From the NCBI RefSeq assembly GCF_000730165.1, contig NZ_CP022111.1, forward strand, positions 62,001-126,000: DNA of 64,000 nt, written 5' to 3'. The position numbers and the translations under genes are program-made. A model generated the notes under the pieces. The model saw nothing but the letters and a program-made list of their open reading frames with translations, was not told the DNA's origin and did no database searches. This DNA is from Nitrospirillum viridazoti CBAmc (GTDB taxonomy: Bacteria > Pseudomonadota > Alphaproteobacteria > Azospirillales > Azospirillaceae). This document shows, in pieces, positions 9,212 through 18,086 of the stretch (position 1 is the first letter of the stretch; each line of letters starts with the position of its first letter).

Positions 9212-9349
9212 ATGTCTGATCGATCCCGTTCCATTCTGACCCGGCTGGTCCTGGCCGGGATGGTGCTGGCCGGACTGTCCGGCTGCGTGATTGAGGAACG
9301 TCCTTATCACCACCACTATTGGCATCACGATTATTACGACCACTATTAA
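9212..9349 (+). CDS. Small His/Tyr-rich lipoprotein
   Basis: A 45-residue product read directly: ATG at 9212, stop TAA at 9347-9349, ribosome site GGAGA at 9201-9205. It has a lipoprotein signal (LVLAGMVLAGLSGC; lipid cysteine at residue 25) and a mature part of only about 20 residues, dominated by histidine and tyrosine (YHHHYWHHDYYDHY). A strong terminator follows at once. It is a second, independent His/Tyr-rich lipoprotein next to the larger one at 8574. Metal binding at the membrane is plausible but unproven. Confidence 0.72.
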   Translation: MSDRSRSILTRLVLAGMVLAGLSGCVIEERPYHHHYWHHDYYDHY

Positions 9350-9390
9350 GCCAATCGGGCGCCGACGTCGGGCGCCGGAGACGATCGCGA

Positions 9391-9435
9391 AAGGCCGGAG
9401 GCGCCGGGAGACCGGAGCCTCCGGCCTTATATTTT
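9391..9435 (+). terminator. Strong rho-independent terminator
   Basis: AAGGCCGGAGGC (9391-9402) and GCCTCCGGCCTT (9417-9428) form a perfect 12-base-pair stem with a 14-base loop, followed by ATATTTT. It ends the small lipoprotein gene. Confidence 0.9.
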
Positions 9436-9600
9436 GGGAAATGGCTATCTTGGGAAATGGCGGTGACGCCGCCGCCCATCGCCCGGCGCGGGGCTGATCC
9501 GCACAAAGGCCGGATTGGTTAGCGCCCCGGCTGTGGCCATCATTGTTGCACATGCTCAATGGCGTGGTTGGGGGCGGGCGCACCGCTCAAGGAGTTGAAG

Positions 9601-10896
9601 GTGGCGGTGGAACAGGTGGCCTCGGGATCGGCGATCGCCGGCGGCGCGTCGATGGGGGTCTCCGCGGTCGCGGGGGCTGTGGATGCGGGCAAGCGCCGGG
9701 GCGCCGGGTTGCTGACCCAGCGTGGCGTGGGTTTTGTCGCCATGCTGGCCATGCTGATGTCCTTCGGCTCCATGTCGGTCGACATGTACCTGCCGGCCAT
9801 GCCGCAGATCGCCCGGGACCTGGGGGTCACCCAGGCCGGGGTTGAATCGTCGCTGACCGCCTTCTTCCTGGCCTTCGGCCTGTGTCAGCTGTTCTGGGGG
9901 CCTATGGGCGACCGCTTCGGCCGCCGCGGGCCCATCCTGGTGGGGATCCTGCTGTATCTGGCGGGCAGCGCCGGCTGCGCCGCCGCGCAGAACATCGCCA
10001 CCCTCAGCCTGTGCCGCGCCATCCAGGCGGCGGGCGCCGGCGCCGCGCCGGTTCTGGCCCGCGCCATGGTGCGCGACGTGTTCGACCGCGACCGCGCCGC
10101 CAGCGTCTTCTCCATGATGATGCTGGTCATGGGCATCGCCCCCATGGCCGCCCCGCTGCTGGGCGGCCAGGTGCTGGCCTATCTGGACTGGCGCGCCATC
10201 TTCTGGGTGCAGGCGGGCTTCGGCCTGGTGGCCATGGTCGGCCTGATCAGCCAGCCGGAAACCCTGAACCCGGCCTTGCGGGCGCGGTCCAACGGGCTGG
10301 CCCAGCTGCGTAGCTATGGCCAGTTGATGATCAGCGGCCGTTTCCTGGGCTACGCCCTGACGTCCGCGATGATCTATGGCGGCATGTTCGCCTATATCGC
10401 CGGCACACCCTTCGTGTACATCGACTATTTCCATGTGCCCGCTCGCCTGTATGGTCTGCTGTTCGGCCTCAACATCGTCGGCATGATCATCGTCAATATG
10501 ATCAACAGCCGGCTGGTGCTGCGCCTGGGCACGGATCGCCTGCTGGCCTGGGGGGCCGCCTGCATCGCCCTGTTCGGCATTGGGCTGGCTGCCGTTGGGT
10601 GGTTCGAGGCCAGCTGGAGCGGCGCGGCCGGCCTGTGGGGCATCGTCGCCGGGCTGTTCCTGTTCATGGCCTTCACCGGCCTGATCGGCGCCAATGCCAC
10701 GGCGGGCGCCTTGGCCTCCTACCCCCACATGGCGGGCACAGCCTCGGCCCTCATGGGCTCAACCCAGTTCGTCACCGGCGCCGTGGTCGGCACCCTGGTG
10801 GGCTGGCTGGCTGACGGCACGCCCTGGCCCATGGCCGCCATCATCGGCGGCGTGGGTGTGCTGGGTTTCATCTTCAACCGCCTGCTGATCCGCTGA
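9601..10896 (+). CDS. Bcr/CflA-type multidrug efflux transporter (MFS)
   Basis: A 431-residue inner-membrane exporter of the major facilitator superfamily with about 12 membrane segments. Family marks include SMSVDMYLPAMPQIARDLG in the first helix and loop, the GPMGDRFGRRGPILVG motif between helices 2 and 3, and RAMVRDVFDRDRAA after helix 4, all typical of Bcr/CflA drug resistance transporters. I chose GTG 9601 because AAGGAG lies six bases upstream; longer in-frame starts exist at 9559. It uses the proton gradient to expel drugs or small metabolites; substrate not predictable. An imperfect palindrome follows the stop. Confidence 0.9.
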   Translation: MAVEQVASGSAIAGGASMGVSAVAGAVDAGKRRGAGLLTQRGVGFVAMLAMLMSFGSMSVDMYLPAMPQIARDLGVTQAGVESSLTAFFLAFGLCQLFWGPMGDRFGRRGPILVGILLYLAGSAGCAAAQNIATLSLCRAIQAAGAGAAPVLARAMVRDVFDRDRAASVFSMMMLVMGIAPMAAPLLGGQVLAYLDWRAIFWVQAGFGLVAMVGLISQPETLNPALRARSNGLAQLRSYGQLMISGRFLGYALTSAMIYGGMFAYIAGTPFVYIDYFHVPARLYGLLFGLNIVGMIIVNMINSRLVLRLGTDRLLAWGAACIALFGIGLAAVGWFEASWSGAAGLWGIVAGLFLFMAFTGLIGANATAGALASYPHMAGTASALMGSTQFVTGAVVGTLVGWLADGTPWPMAAIIGGVGVLGFIFNRLLIR

Positions 10897-11152
10897 ATGC
10901 AACAGTGGCATGCGCCACTATTGTGCGCCCGCGTTAATCCATGTGCGCCGCGTCACTGAGACGCGGCCGGGGTTTGCCTTAAACAACGGCACGATTGCAC
11001 CGGATCGGGTGCGCCGGGCAGGGGCGGGGGGCCAACCCGATCGGCCTGGCGCACGCCGCTTCCCTCTGACACGCGTCCTGTCTGCCCAGCCCCTGCGCCG
11101 TTCCCGCGCGCGAGGGGCACGAAACCGTTTTGCCGGATCGAAGGTTTCCACG
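10897..11152. promoter_or_regulatory. Intergenic region with palindrome ahead of efflux gene
   Basis: The 256 bases hold the leader of the outer-membrane efflux gene. AGTGGC (10904-10909) and GCCACT (10914-10919) form a perfect core around ATGC, and flanking bases extend the dyad to about 24 bases with one mismatch. No T-tract follows, so this may be an operator rather than a terminator. AAGG at 11141-11144 is the ribosome site for ATG 11153. Confidence 0.4.
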
Positions 11153-12706
11153 ATGTCCACGTCGCGTACCCTTGCTTCCACCTCCTGGTTCCGCCGCCTC
11201 GCCACCCGCCGCCTGGCCGTCGCCTTCCTGCCGCTGATGCTGGCGGCCTGCGCGCTGGACGGGGAGACGCCGGCCGACCCGGCCAAGTCCCTGGTGATGC
11301 CGTCCCACTGGGATGCCACCTCCACCCAGGGCGGTGCGAAGGACGGCACCACCCAGACGGTTGCCGTCACCACCGATGCCGCCGCCTGGCCGACGACCGA
11401 TTGGTGGTCGGGCTTCAACTCGCCGGAACTGACCCAGCTGCTGGCCCAGGCCCGCGCCGACAATCCCGACCTGGGCGCCGCTGCGGCCCGCATCGCCCAG
11501 GCCGAGGCCCAGGCCGAAATCTCCGGCGCCTCGCTGTGGCCCAGCGTGCAGCTGGGGCTGAGCAGCACCCGCTCCGGCAGCCGCAACATCAAGGGCTCGG
11601 CCGCCGCCGGCCTGAACGGCGCCGTGCCGCTGAACGACTATGCCGGCAATGTGCACCAGGCCTCGCTGTCCGCCAGCTATGAGATCGACTTCTGGGGCAA
11701 GAACCGCGCCACCCGCGACAGCGCCCAGTTCAGCCTGGATGCCAGCCGCTTCGACAGCGAGACGGTGGCCCTGTCGCTCAGCAGCAACGTGGCCGCGACC
11801 TACTTCCAGATCCTGGCGATCCGCGACCGCCTGGCGGTGGCGCGCGGCAACCTGGAAAACGCCGAGCATGTGCTGTCCCTGATCGACGCCCGCGTGCAGG
11901 CCGGCGCCGACAGCCAGCTGGATCTGGTGCAGCAGCGCTCCATCGTCGCCACCCAGCGCGCCGCCGTCCCGGCTCTGGAGCAGCAGGAACGCACCCAGCT
12001 GAACGCCCTGGCCATCCTGCTGGGCCGCGCGCCTGAGGGCTTCACCGTGCAGGCCAAGGGCTTGGCCGACGTGCAGCCGCCGGCGCTGGGCACCGGCGTA
12101 CCGGCCGAGCTGCTGACCCGCCGCCCCGACATCCGTTTTGCCGAGGCGCAGCTGGCCGCCGCCGGTGCCGACATCAAGGTGGCGCGCACCCAGATGCTGC
12201 CGTCCGTCACCCTGAACGCCAGCACGGGCGTCGAGGCGGCGACCCTGGCCCACCTGGTGAACGCCCCCACCCTGCTGTTCAGCCTGGGCGGCGAGATCGC
12301 GCAGAGCCTGTTCTCCGGCGGCCGTCTGGAGGGCCAGGTGCACCAGGCCGAGGGCCGGCACCGGGAGCTGGCGGAGGATTACCGCAAGGCCGCGCTGTCC
12401 GCGCTGTCCGACGTGGAAAGCGCTGTCTACTCCATCGACCGTTATCAGGACCAGTACGGCCTGCAGAAGGACGCCGTGGCCCAGAGCCAGCGGGCCTTTG
12501 AACTGGCCGAGGATCGCTACCGCGGTGGCCTGACCGACCTGCAGACCCTGCTGGACACCCAGCGCACCCTGCTGTCCACCCAGGACACCCTGGCCCAGGT
12601 GAAGCTGTCGCGGGTGCAGGCCAGCGTCAGCCTGTTCAAGGCGCTGGGCGGCGGCTGGCAGGACGACGGCAGCAGCTTCCTGTCGCAGGCCAAGGCCGCG
12701 CGCTGA
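11153..12706 (+). CDS. NodT-family outer-membrane efflux lipoprotein
   Basis: A 517-residue TolC-like channel subunit of the NodT/OprM type. A basic N-terminus and hydrophobic stretch end in a lipobox (LPLMLAAC, cysteine at residue 33), so it is a lipid-anchored outer-membrane protein. The two OEP repeats are visible; NPDLGAAAARIAQAEAQAEI and RPDIRFAEAQLAAAGADIKVA are family hallmarks, and YRGGLTDLQTLLDTQRTLL closes the second repeat. It normally works with an inner-membrane pump and adaptor, but none is adjacent except the MFS transporter upstream, so its partner is not clear. A terminator follows the stop. Confidence 0.93.
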   Translation: MSTSRTLASTSWFRRLATRRLAVAFLPLMLAACALDGETPADPAKSLVMPSHWDATSTQGGAKDGTTQTVAVTTDAAAWPTTDWWSGFNSPELTQLLAQARADNPDLGAAAARIAQAEAQAEISGASLWPSVQLGLSSTRSGSRNIKGSAAAGLNGAVPLNDYAGNVHQASLSASYEIDFWGKNRATRDSAQFSLDASRFDSETVALSLSSNVAATYFQILAIRDRLAVARGNLENAEHVLSLIDARVQAGADSQLDLVQQRSIVATQRAAVPALEQQERTQLNALAILLGRAPEGFTVQAKGLADVQPPALGTGVPAELLTRRPDIRFAEAQLAAAGADIKVARTQMLPSVTLNASTGVEAATLAHLVNAPTLLFSLGGEIAQSLFSGGRLEGQVHQAEGRHRELAEDYRKAALSALSDVESAVYSIDRYQDQYGLQKDAVAQSQRAFELAEDRYRGGLTDLQTLLDTQRTLLSTQDTLAQVKLSRVQASVSLFKALGGGWQDDGSSFLSQAKAAR

Positions 12707-12729
12707 TCCCAGCTCGCTTGATATGAAGG

Positions 12730-12765
12730 AAAACCCGCCCCGGCGCCGGCCAGGGCGGGTTTTCT
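12730..12765 (+). terminator. Rho-independent terminator
   Basis: AAAACCCGCCC (12730-12740) and GGGCGGGTTTT (12753-12763) form a perfect 11-base-pair stem ending in a T-run. It closes the efflux gene and, being symmetric, may also serve the convergent MerR-type gene. Confidence 0.9.
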
Positions 12766-12770
12766 ATTAC

Positions 12771-13598
12771 CTACGCCTGGCTTCCTTTCATGGCGGCGCC
12801 GACGTAGTCCCACAGGCCTTGGTCGAAGGGCAGGCCCTGGCCTTGCGGGTCGCGGTCCAGCGCCTTCTGCCACAGGCCGGCGGTGCGCTGCGCCACCGCC
12901 CCGTCGCCCTGGGTGAAGGCGGTGACCAGGCCTTGCCAGCGCCGGGCGGCCTCCCGGGCGCGGGGGTCGCTGGCCGGCACGCCGGCTTGGCGCAGGCCCT
13001 GGATGTCGGCGATCAATTGCGTCCAGGCGCGGGCGCCCTCGGCCGCCGCCCCCTCACCGCCCCGGGGCGTCATCAGGGTAGCGCGCTCCTCGGCCGTATA
13101 GTCCTCGGCCAGGACGGTGCGCAGGGTTTCAGGCAGGGTGTTCATGTCCAATCTCCGGATCAAGGTGCACAGGTCATCGACGGAGATCGGGGTGGTGCCG
13201 GGGCGGGACATGTCCGTGCGGGCCAGGGTCTGTTCCACCAGATCCAAACCGGCCTGGGCCGCCGCCAGCCGCCCGCGCCAGAGGGCGGCCTGCACCTCCA
13301 GCACGCGCCGTAGCGACGGGGTGTCGCCGGCCAGGACCCGGGCGATTTCGGTCAGCGACAGGCCCACGGACTTCAGCGCCTGGATAATGCCCAGGCGCTG
13401 GAACTCCCGCGGGCCATACAGCCGCCAGCCCTTGTCGGTGCGTGGCGGGTCCAGCAGTCCCCGCGCTTCATAGACCCGCAGCGCCCGGACGGTCAGCCCG
13501 GTGCGCGCGGCGGCTTCCGCCGCCGTCAGCACCGGTTCCGCCATCCGCTTCCTGGCCATGCCGTCCACCCTTGTCCGCACCATCTTGTCCCCGATCAT
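12771..13598 (-). CDS. MerR-family transcriptional regulator
   Basis: A 275-residue regulator. The N-terminal winged helix is typical of MerR proteins: LTAAEAAARTGLTVRALRVYE, then GLLDPPRTDKGWRLYGPREF and GIIQALKSVGLSLTEIARVL. A long C-terminal part (residues about 150-275) resembles TipAS-like ligand-binding regions, where many MerR proteins bind antibiotics. No cysteines are placed for metal sensing. The start could be 13598 or an in-frame ATG at 13583. It is convergent with the efflux lipoprotein gene, which it might control; that link is inference. Confidence 0.85.
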   Translation of the reverse strand: MIGDKMVRTRVDGMARKRMAEPVLTAAEAAARTGLTVRALRVYEARGLLDPPRTDKGWRLYGPREFQRLGIIQALKSVGLSLTEIARVLAGDTPSLRRVLEVQAALWRGRLAAAQAGLDLVEQTLARTDMSRPGTTPISVDDLCTLIRRLDMNTLPETLRTVLAEDYTAEERATLMTPRGGEGAAAEGARAWTQLIADIQGLRQAGVPASDPRAREAARRWQGLVTAFTQGDGAVAQRTAGLWQKALDRDPQGQGLPFDQGLWDYVGAAMKGSQA

Positions 13599-13698
13599 CG
13601 TCGATAAGGGACGGTGCGGGTATGACCCAGGGTCCGGCTCAAGAGGTTTTTTGTCCCATCAAAGGCGCGGATGCGCCCGCCGGCGTTCGAGGAAAAAC

Positions 13699-14484
13699 TT
13701 AAAGATAATCCACGGTCAACGGCGCGTGGTCGCTGAAGCGCTGGTCTTTGTAGATGGCGGCCCGTTGCGCGGTGGCGGCCACGCCCGGCGTGGCGATCTG
13801 GTAGTCGATGCGCCAGCCCACGTTCTTGGCCCAGGCCTGGCCCCGGTTGGACCACCACGTGTAGCCTTCCTCGCCCACCTCGGGGTACAGGCGGCGATAG
13901 ACGTCGACCCAACCCTGTTCGTCGAACAGGCGGGACAGCCAGGCGCGCTCCTCCGGCAGGAAGCCGGAGTTCTTCAGGTTGCCCTTCCAGTTCTTCAGGT
14001 CGATCTCCTTGTGGGCGATGTTCCAGTCGCCGCAGAGGATGACCTGGCGGCCGGCCTGGGCCAGGGCCGCCATATGGGGCAGGAAGCGGTCCATGAAGGC
14101 GAACTTGGCGGCCTGGCGATGCTCCCCGCTGGAGCCGGAGGGCAAGTAGACCGAGACGACCGACAGGTCGCCGAACACCGCCTCGACATAGCGGCCCTCG
14201 GCGTCGATGTCCTCATGCCCCAGGCCCATGATCACCTGGTCGGGCGCCTTGCGGCTGTAGACGCCGACACCGCTATAGCCCTTCTTCTCCGCGTATTGGA
14301 AATAGCCGTGATAGGCGGCGCCGGCGGCGTCGCTGGGTGCCAGCATCAGGGGCGTCATATCCTCGGCCTGGGCCTTCAGCTCCTGCACGCACACGACGTC
14401 GGCGTCCTGGGCCGCCATCCATTCGAAGAAGCCCTTGGTGGTGGCGGAGCGGATGCCGTTCAGGTTGGCGGAGATGATGCGCAT
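13699..14484 (-). CDS. xth: Exodeoxyribonuclease III
   Basis: A 261-residue AP endonuclease / 3'-5' exonuclease of base-excision repair. Conserved EEP-fold motifs are all present: ISANLNGIRSA with the metal-binding asparagine, VQELKAQ with the catalytic glutamate (residue 35), GDWNIAHKEIDLKN, DYQIATPG, and SDHAPLTVDY at the C-terminus. Start ATG 14484 gives the normal family N-terminus; a TTG at 14505 is in frame. It is downstream of cstA-ybdD on the same strand but separated by a strong terminator, so it is its own transcript. Confidence 0.95.
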   Translation of the reverse strand: MRIISANLNGIRSATTKGFFEWMAAQDADVVCVQELKAQAEDMTPLMLAPSDAAGAAYHGYFQYAEKKGYSGVGVYSRKAPDQVIMGLGHEDIDAEGRYVEAVFGDLSVVSVYLPSGSSGEHRQAAKFAFMDRFLPHMAALAQAGRQVILCGDWNIAHKEIDLKNWKGNLKNSGFLPEERAWLSRLFDEQGWVDVYRRLYPEVGEEGYTWWSNRGQAWAKNVGWRIDYQIATPGVAATAQRAAIYKDQRFSDHAPLTVDYL

Positions 14485-14501
14485 GCTGGGGCTTTCGTCA
14501 G

Positions 14502-14535
14502 GCAAAGAAAGAGGGGGCCGGTCAGGGCCCCCTCT
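14502..14535 (-). terminator. Terminator of cstA-ybdD
   Basis: Read on the minus strand, AGAGGGGGCC (14535-14526) and GGCCCCCTCT (14519-14510) form a perfect 10-base-pair stem with a six-base loop, followed by TTCTTTG. It lies just beyond the ybdD stop at 14557. Confidence 0.88.
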
Positions 14536-14556
14536 CGGTAAACAAATCCGGCAGGT

Positions 14557-14757
14557 TCAGCAACAGCGGCCGACCTTGCCGCTGTAGCGCGCCTCCTGCC
14601 GTTCGCGGAAGAACTCCTCCCGCGACATGATGGGCTGGTCAGGATGGTTGAGGCGCCGGTGTTCGACATAGCTGTCATAGTCCGGCAGCCCCACCATCAG
14701 GTTGGCCATGCGGGCCACCAGCTTGGCGAAGGGAAGGGCTTGCGCCTGCGCCGACAT
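14557..14757 (-). CDS. YbdD/YjiX family small protein
   Basis: A 66-residue protein of the DUF466 family. The core [19 protein letters not shown], the [17 protein letters not shown] segment and the terminal CC match YjiX and YbdD of E. coli, which are encoded beside the pyruvate transporters BtsT and CstA. Its ATG shares one base with the cstA stop (TGATG), so it is translationally coupled. YbdD/YjiX is thought to support the transporter, but its mechanism is not known. The family call is secure. Confidence 0.92.
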   Translation of the reverse strand: MSAQAQALPFAKLVARMANLMVGLPDYDSYVEHRRLNHPDQPIMSREEFFRERQEARYSGKVGRCC

Positions 14758-16838
14758 CAATCGTCCCCGGCGGCGACGGCGGCCCCGCCCCCGAGGGAGA
14801 CGGCACCGACCTCGTGCGCCGTGGCGCGCGGGTTGGCCAGGGCCTTGCGGATGTTCAGGATGCCGAACACCAGCATGGACACGACCACGGCCATGAACAG
14901 GCCGCACAGGGTGGCGTCGACATAGTCGTTGGTGATGACCCGGGCCATGGCCTCCGTCGTCTTGGCCGGGGCCAGCACCTTGCCGTCGGCCAGCGCGGTG
15001 GAGAACTTCCGAGCGTGCGCCAGGAAGCCCACGGCCGGGTTGTCATCGAACAGTTTCTGCCAGCCGGCGGTCAGCGTGCAGATGGCCAGCCATACGGTGG
15101 GTAGGATGGTGACCCAGGCGAACTTCTCCCGCTTCATCTTGAATAGGATGACGGTACCCAGCATCAGGGCGATGGCTGCCAGCATCTGGTTGGAGATGCC
15201 GAACAACGGCCACAGCGTGTTGATGCCGCCCAGCGGGTCGACCACGCCCTGGTACAGGAAATAGCCCCAGCCGGCGACGGCGATGGCCGTGGCCAGCAGG
15301 TTGGCGCCCCAGCTCTGGGTCACGCGCAGGGCCGGCACCGCCGTGCCCAGTAGGTCCTGGATCATGAAGCGGGCGACGCGGGTGCCGGCGTCGACCGTGG
15401 TCAGGATGAACAGGGCCTCGAACAGGATGGCGAAATGGTACCAGAAGGCGGTCATGGACTGGCCGCCCACCAGGTTGGACAGGATGGTCGACATGCCCAC
15501 GGCCAGGGTGGGGGCGCCGCCCGCGCGGCTGAGGATGGTCGCCTCGCCCACGTTCTTGGCCACCTGGGCCAGCTCGTCGGGCGTGATGGCGAAGCCCCAG
15601 TTGCCCACCACCTGGGCCGCCTGGTCCACCGTGGTGCCGATGACGCCGGCCGGCGTGTTCATGGCGAAATAGACGCCGGGGTGCAGCACGCAGGCCGAGA
15701 TCAGGGCCATGATGGCGACGAAGCTTTCGGCCAGCATGGCGCCATAGCCGATCATGCGGGCCTGGGCCTCCGTCTCCAGCATCTTAGGCGTGGTGCCCGA
15801 GGAGATCAGGGCGTGGAAGCCCGAGACCGAGCCGCAGGCGATGGTGATGAACAGGAAGGGGAACAGCTGGCCGGAGAAGACCGGGCCGCTGCCATCGACG
15901 AAGCGGCTGACCGCTGGCATGTGCAGCTCGGGCATGACGATCAGGATGCCGACCGCCAGCGCGATGATGGTGCCGATCTTCAGGAAGGTCGACAGGTAGT
16001 CGCGCGGCGCCAGCAGCAGCCACACCGGCAGAACCGAGGCGATGAAGCCGTAGGCGATCAGCATCAGGGCCAGCGTCTCACCCTTGAAGGTGAAGGCGGC
16101 GGCCCAGGCGGGATCCTCCGCCACCCATTGACCACCCATGATGCCCAGCAGCAGCAGGACCAGGCCGATGGCCGACATCTCGCCCACGCGGCCGGGGCGG
16201 ATGAAGCGGCCGTAGATGCCCATCAGCACGGCAATGGGCATGGTGGCGAAAACGGTGAAGGTGCCCCAGGGGCTGCCGGCCAGGGCCTTGACCACGATCA
16301 GCGCCAGCACGGCCAGCAGGATGATCATGATGAGCAGCACGCCAAACAGGGCGATGACGCCCGGCACCGTGCCCATCTCGGACTTGATCATGTCGCCCAG
16401 CGACCGGCCGTCGCGGCGGGTGGAGGCGAACAGGATGATGAAGTCCTGAACGGCGCCGGCGAACACCACGCCGATCAGGATCCACAACGTGCCGGGCAGA
16501 TAGCCCATCTGCGCCGCCAGCACGGGACCCACCAGGGGGCCGGCGCCGGCGATGGCGGCGAAGTGGTGGCCGAACAGCACCCACTTGTCCGTGGGCACGT
16601 AATCCAGGCCGTCATTGTGGCGCACGGCCGGGGTCGGGCGCCTGCCGTCCAGCTTCAGGGCGGTGTTGGCGATGTACAGGCTGTAGAAGCGATAGGCGAT
16701 GGTGTAGGTGCACAGGGCCGCCACAACCACCCAAAGCGCGTTGACGGTTTCGCCGCGCGACAGCGCGACGACACCCAGCGATGCGGCGCCGACGAGCGCC
16801 ACAATCAGCCAGACGAGCCGTCCGGCGATTCCGTTCAT
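14757..16838 (-). CDS. cstA: CstA family carbon-starvation / pyruvate transporter
   Basis: A 693-residue polytopic inner-membrane protein, about 16-18 membrane segments. Diagnostic CstA phrases are present: [53 protein letters not shown] and [20 protein letters not shown]. Relatives in E. coli import pyruvate (CstA, BtsT) or peptides during carbon limitation. ATG at 16838 has GGAGG seven bases upstream. It forms a coupled pair with ybdD. Upstream, between 16839 and 17300, lies a plus-strand small-RNA candidate rather than a regulator gene. Confidence 0.96.
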   Translation of the reverse strand: MNGIAGRLVWLIVALVGAASLGVVALSRGETVNALWVVVAALCTYTIAYRFYSLYIANTALKLDGRRPTPAVRHNDGLDYVPTDKWVLFGHHFAAIAGAGPLVGPVLAAQMGYLPGTLWILIGVVFAGAVQDFIILFASTRRDGRSLGDMIKSEMGTVPGVIALFGVLLIMIILLAVLALIVVKALAGSPWGTFTVFATMPIAVLMGIYGRFIRPGRVGEMSAIGLVLLLLGIMGGQWVAEDPAWAAAFTFKGETLALMLIAYGFIASVLPVWLLLAPRDYLSTFLKIGTIIALAVGILIVMPELHMPAVSRFVDGSGPVFSGQLFPFLFITIACGSVSGFHALISSGTTPKMLETEAQARMIGYGAMLAESFVAIMALISACVLHPGVYFAMNTPAGVIGTTVDQAAQVVGNWGFAITPDELAQVAKNVGEATILSRAGGAPTLAVGMSTILSNLVGGQSMTAFWYHFAILFEALFILTTVDAGTRVARFMIQDLLGTAVPALRVTQSWGANLLATAIAVAGWGYFLYQGVVDPLGGINTLWPLFGISNQMLAAIALMLGTVILFKMKREKFAWVTILPTVWLAICTLTAGWQKLFDDNPAVGFLAHARKFSTALADGKVLAPAKTTEAMARVITNDYVDATLCGLFMAVVVSMLVFGILNIRKALANPRATAHEVGAVSLGGGAAVAAGDD

Positions 16839-17099
16839 TCCGTTTCCTCCCAAGAAATCCCGCGCCCCAGCCCCGGCCGCAGGGGGTACCTCGAATTCTC
16901 TTCACCCTCGGGCTGTCCGCCGGGTCTACGGCGATGGTCCGGGGCTGGCGTTGTCATTGCCGCGCCAGGGCTGATCGCGTTGATATTACAGGATCGTTTA
17001 CCGCTTGGACAGGGGCGGCGCCCGCCTCCGCCAGGGGCGATGCCAAGGGTTCGGTGTGCGGTGCGGTAAAGGAATTATTCATAGTTTTGCGCGATAACA

Positions 17100-17176
17100 G
17101 GGGTGCAACTTGGTTGCGTTTTCCTCCCTTCTGAAAACTCAGCCCCGGCGCCTTCTGGCAGCCGGGGCTTTTTATT
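17100..17176 (+). ncRNA. Candidate small RNA with CCUCCC loop
   Basis: Three hairpins follow each other and end in a T-run, with no plus-strand gene upstream to need a terminator. Hairpin 1: GCAAC (17105-17109) / GTTGC (17113-17117). Hairpin 2: GTTTTC (17118-17123) / GAAAAC (17133-17138), its loop beginning CTCCC so that C123 plus loop reads CCTCCC, an anti-Shine-Dalgarno sequence. Hairpin 3: AGCCCCGGC (17141-17149) / GCCGGGGCT (17161-17169), with GCC/GGC pairing inside, then TTTTTATT. GATAAC at 17093-17098 could be a -10 element. The layout resembles alphaproteobacterial sRNAs such as the CcsR group in Rhodobacter. The 5' end is a guess. Confidence 0.6.
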
Positions 17177-17236
17177 GCCCGCACCGCAGCGTCTTTTTGC
17201 TGCGACCGCAAAACGGCGACGACCCCGCCCGGGTGA

Positions 17237-17264
17237 TCCAGGCGGGGCCGTCCAGGCGGGGCCG
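17237..17264 (+). repeat. 14-base tandem direct repeat
   Basis: TCCAGGCGGGGCCG occurs twice back to back (17237-17250 and 17251-17264). Each copy can pair with GACCCCGCC at 17221-17229, so it may form alternative hairpins downstream of the secreted-protein gene ending at 17301. Confidence 0.6.
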
Positions 17265-17300
17265 TAATGTCAGCCGAACCGGTGCGGTTGCGGGGCGGGA

Positions 17301-17765
17301 TCAGCGGCCCTGGATGGTGATGGTGAGGGTGTCGGTGTAGCTGCCGGCGATGGCCTGGGCGTTGGCGGGGACGGTGACGGCGACGGTGGCGGTCTTGTTG
17401 AACTGGGCGGAAGAGCGGACGACGTTGACGCTGCTGCCGCTGGACTGGCCGTCGTAGATGGGGGTGTAGCTGACGGGCTGGGCGCCGGTGGCGTTGGACT
17501 TCAGGGTGCCGCCGTTGGCGGACTGGACGCTGATCTGGTAGCCGGCGCCGTCGTTGCAGGTCTCGACGACGCTGCCGACGGTGACGGCGTTGGAACCGGT
17601 CAGGATGTTCAGCTGGGCACCGGCATCGGTGACGCTGACGGTGCAGGTCTGGGCGACGGTGCTGTTCAGCTGGATGGTGCCGGAGGCGGCGGCCGTGGCG
17701 GCGAAGGCGGGGGTGGCGGCCAGGGAGACGGCGGCGATCAGGGCGGCGGCGGCGAAGCGGATCAT
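17301..17765 (-). CDS. Secreted beta-rich protein, SCPU/fimbrial-like (paralog A)
   Basis: A 154-residue protein with a clear signal peptide (MIRFAAAALIAAVSLAATPAFA). The mature part has two cysteines, in QTCTVSVTDAG and VVETCNDGAGY, likely forming a disulfide, and ends with the beta-strand phrase GSYTDTLTITI. The pattern resembles spore-coat-protein-U-domain or chaperone-usher pilin-like proteins, but no usher or chaperone gene is adjacent. It is a close paralog of the protein at 18087-18554, with the same cysteine frame and the identical stretch TVPANAQAIAGSY. Exact family and role are uncertain; a surface structural or adhesive role is plausible. Confidence 0.75.
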   Translation of the reverse strand: MIRFAAAALIAAVSLAATPAFAATAAASGTIQLNSTVAQTCTVSVTDAGAQLNILTGSNAVTVGSVVETCNDGAGYQISVQSANGGTLKSNATGAQPVSYTPIYDGQSSGSSVNVVRSSAQFNKTATVAVTVPANAQAIAGSYTDTLTITIQGR

Positions 17766-18086
17766 GACAAGGGTTCCTATCGGTTCGGCTGGGCTTGTTG
17801 CCCGATTGCTTTGATGTGAGATGTAAAAGCAATCGCGATGCCAGAACCGGGACCAAGTCGGCATTAATCCATTAACACATTGATATCATTAATTTATCTG
17901 ATTTAACGCCGCGCAGCGTGCCCAGGCATGCCGGCGGCGCTGTTGCGTCGCGCACCATGCGAAAGGTTAGGAATTCAAGCGAATCAATGCATTAGGATTT
18001 GCAGTCCGCCAGACGGCGGACACGCGAAAGGGCGCCCCGGCGTGGGGCGCCCTCTCCCGAACCTGAGGGTGGCCGTCGCTGGCGGC
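17766..18086. promoter_or_regulatory. Region upstream of paralog A, with terminator of paralog B
   Basis: These 321 bases hold the leader of paralog A and the end of paralog B. TCCTATCGGTTCG (17775-17787, plus-strand view) is identical to the leader of paralog B. The middle (about 17860-17905) is AT-rich, with ATTAA at 17863, 17871 and 17888, probably promoter DNA. Two hairpins near 18004-18053 belong to paralog B. Confidence 0.45.
18004..18053 (-). terminator. Double-hairpin terminator of paralog B
   Basis: AGGGCGCCCC (18029-18038) and GGGGCGCCCT (18044-18053) form a perfect 10-base-pair stem, followed on the minus strand by TTTCGCG. A second perfect hairpin, GTCCGCC / GGCGGAC (18004-18010, 18015-18021), comes next. 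Confidence 0.7.

Noticed and set aside
16954-17082. A 42-codon minus-strand frame starting at 17082 between cstA and the sRNA candidate
   Set aside because: No ribosome site upstream of its ATG and its composition looks non-coding; the region is better explained as the cstA leader.
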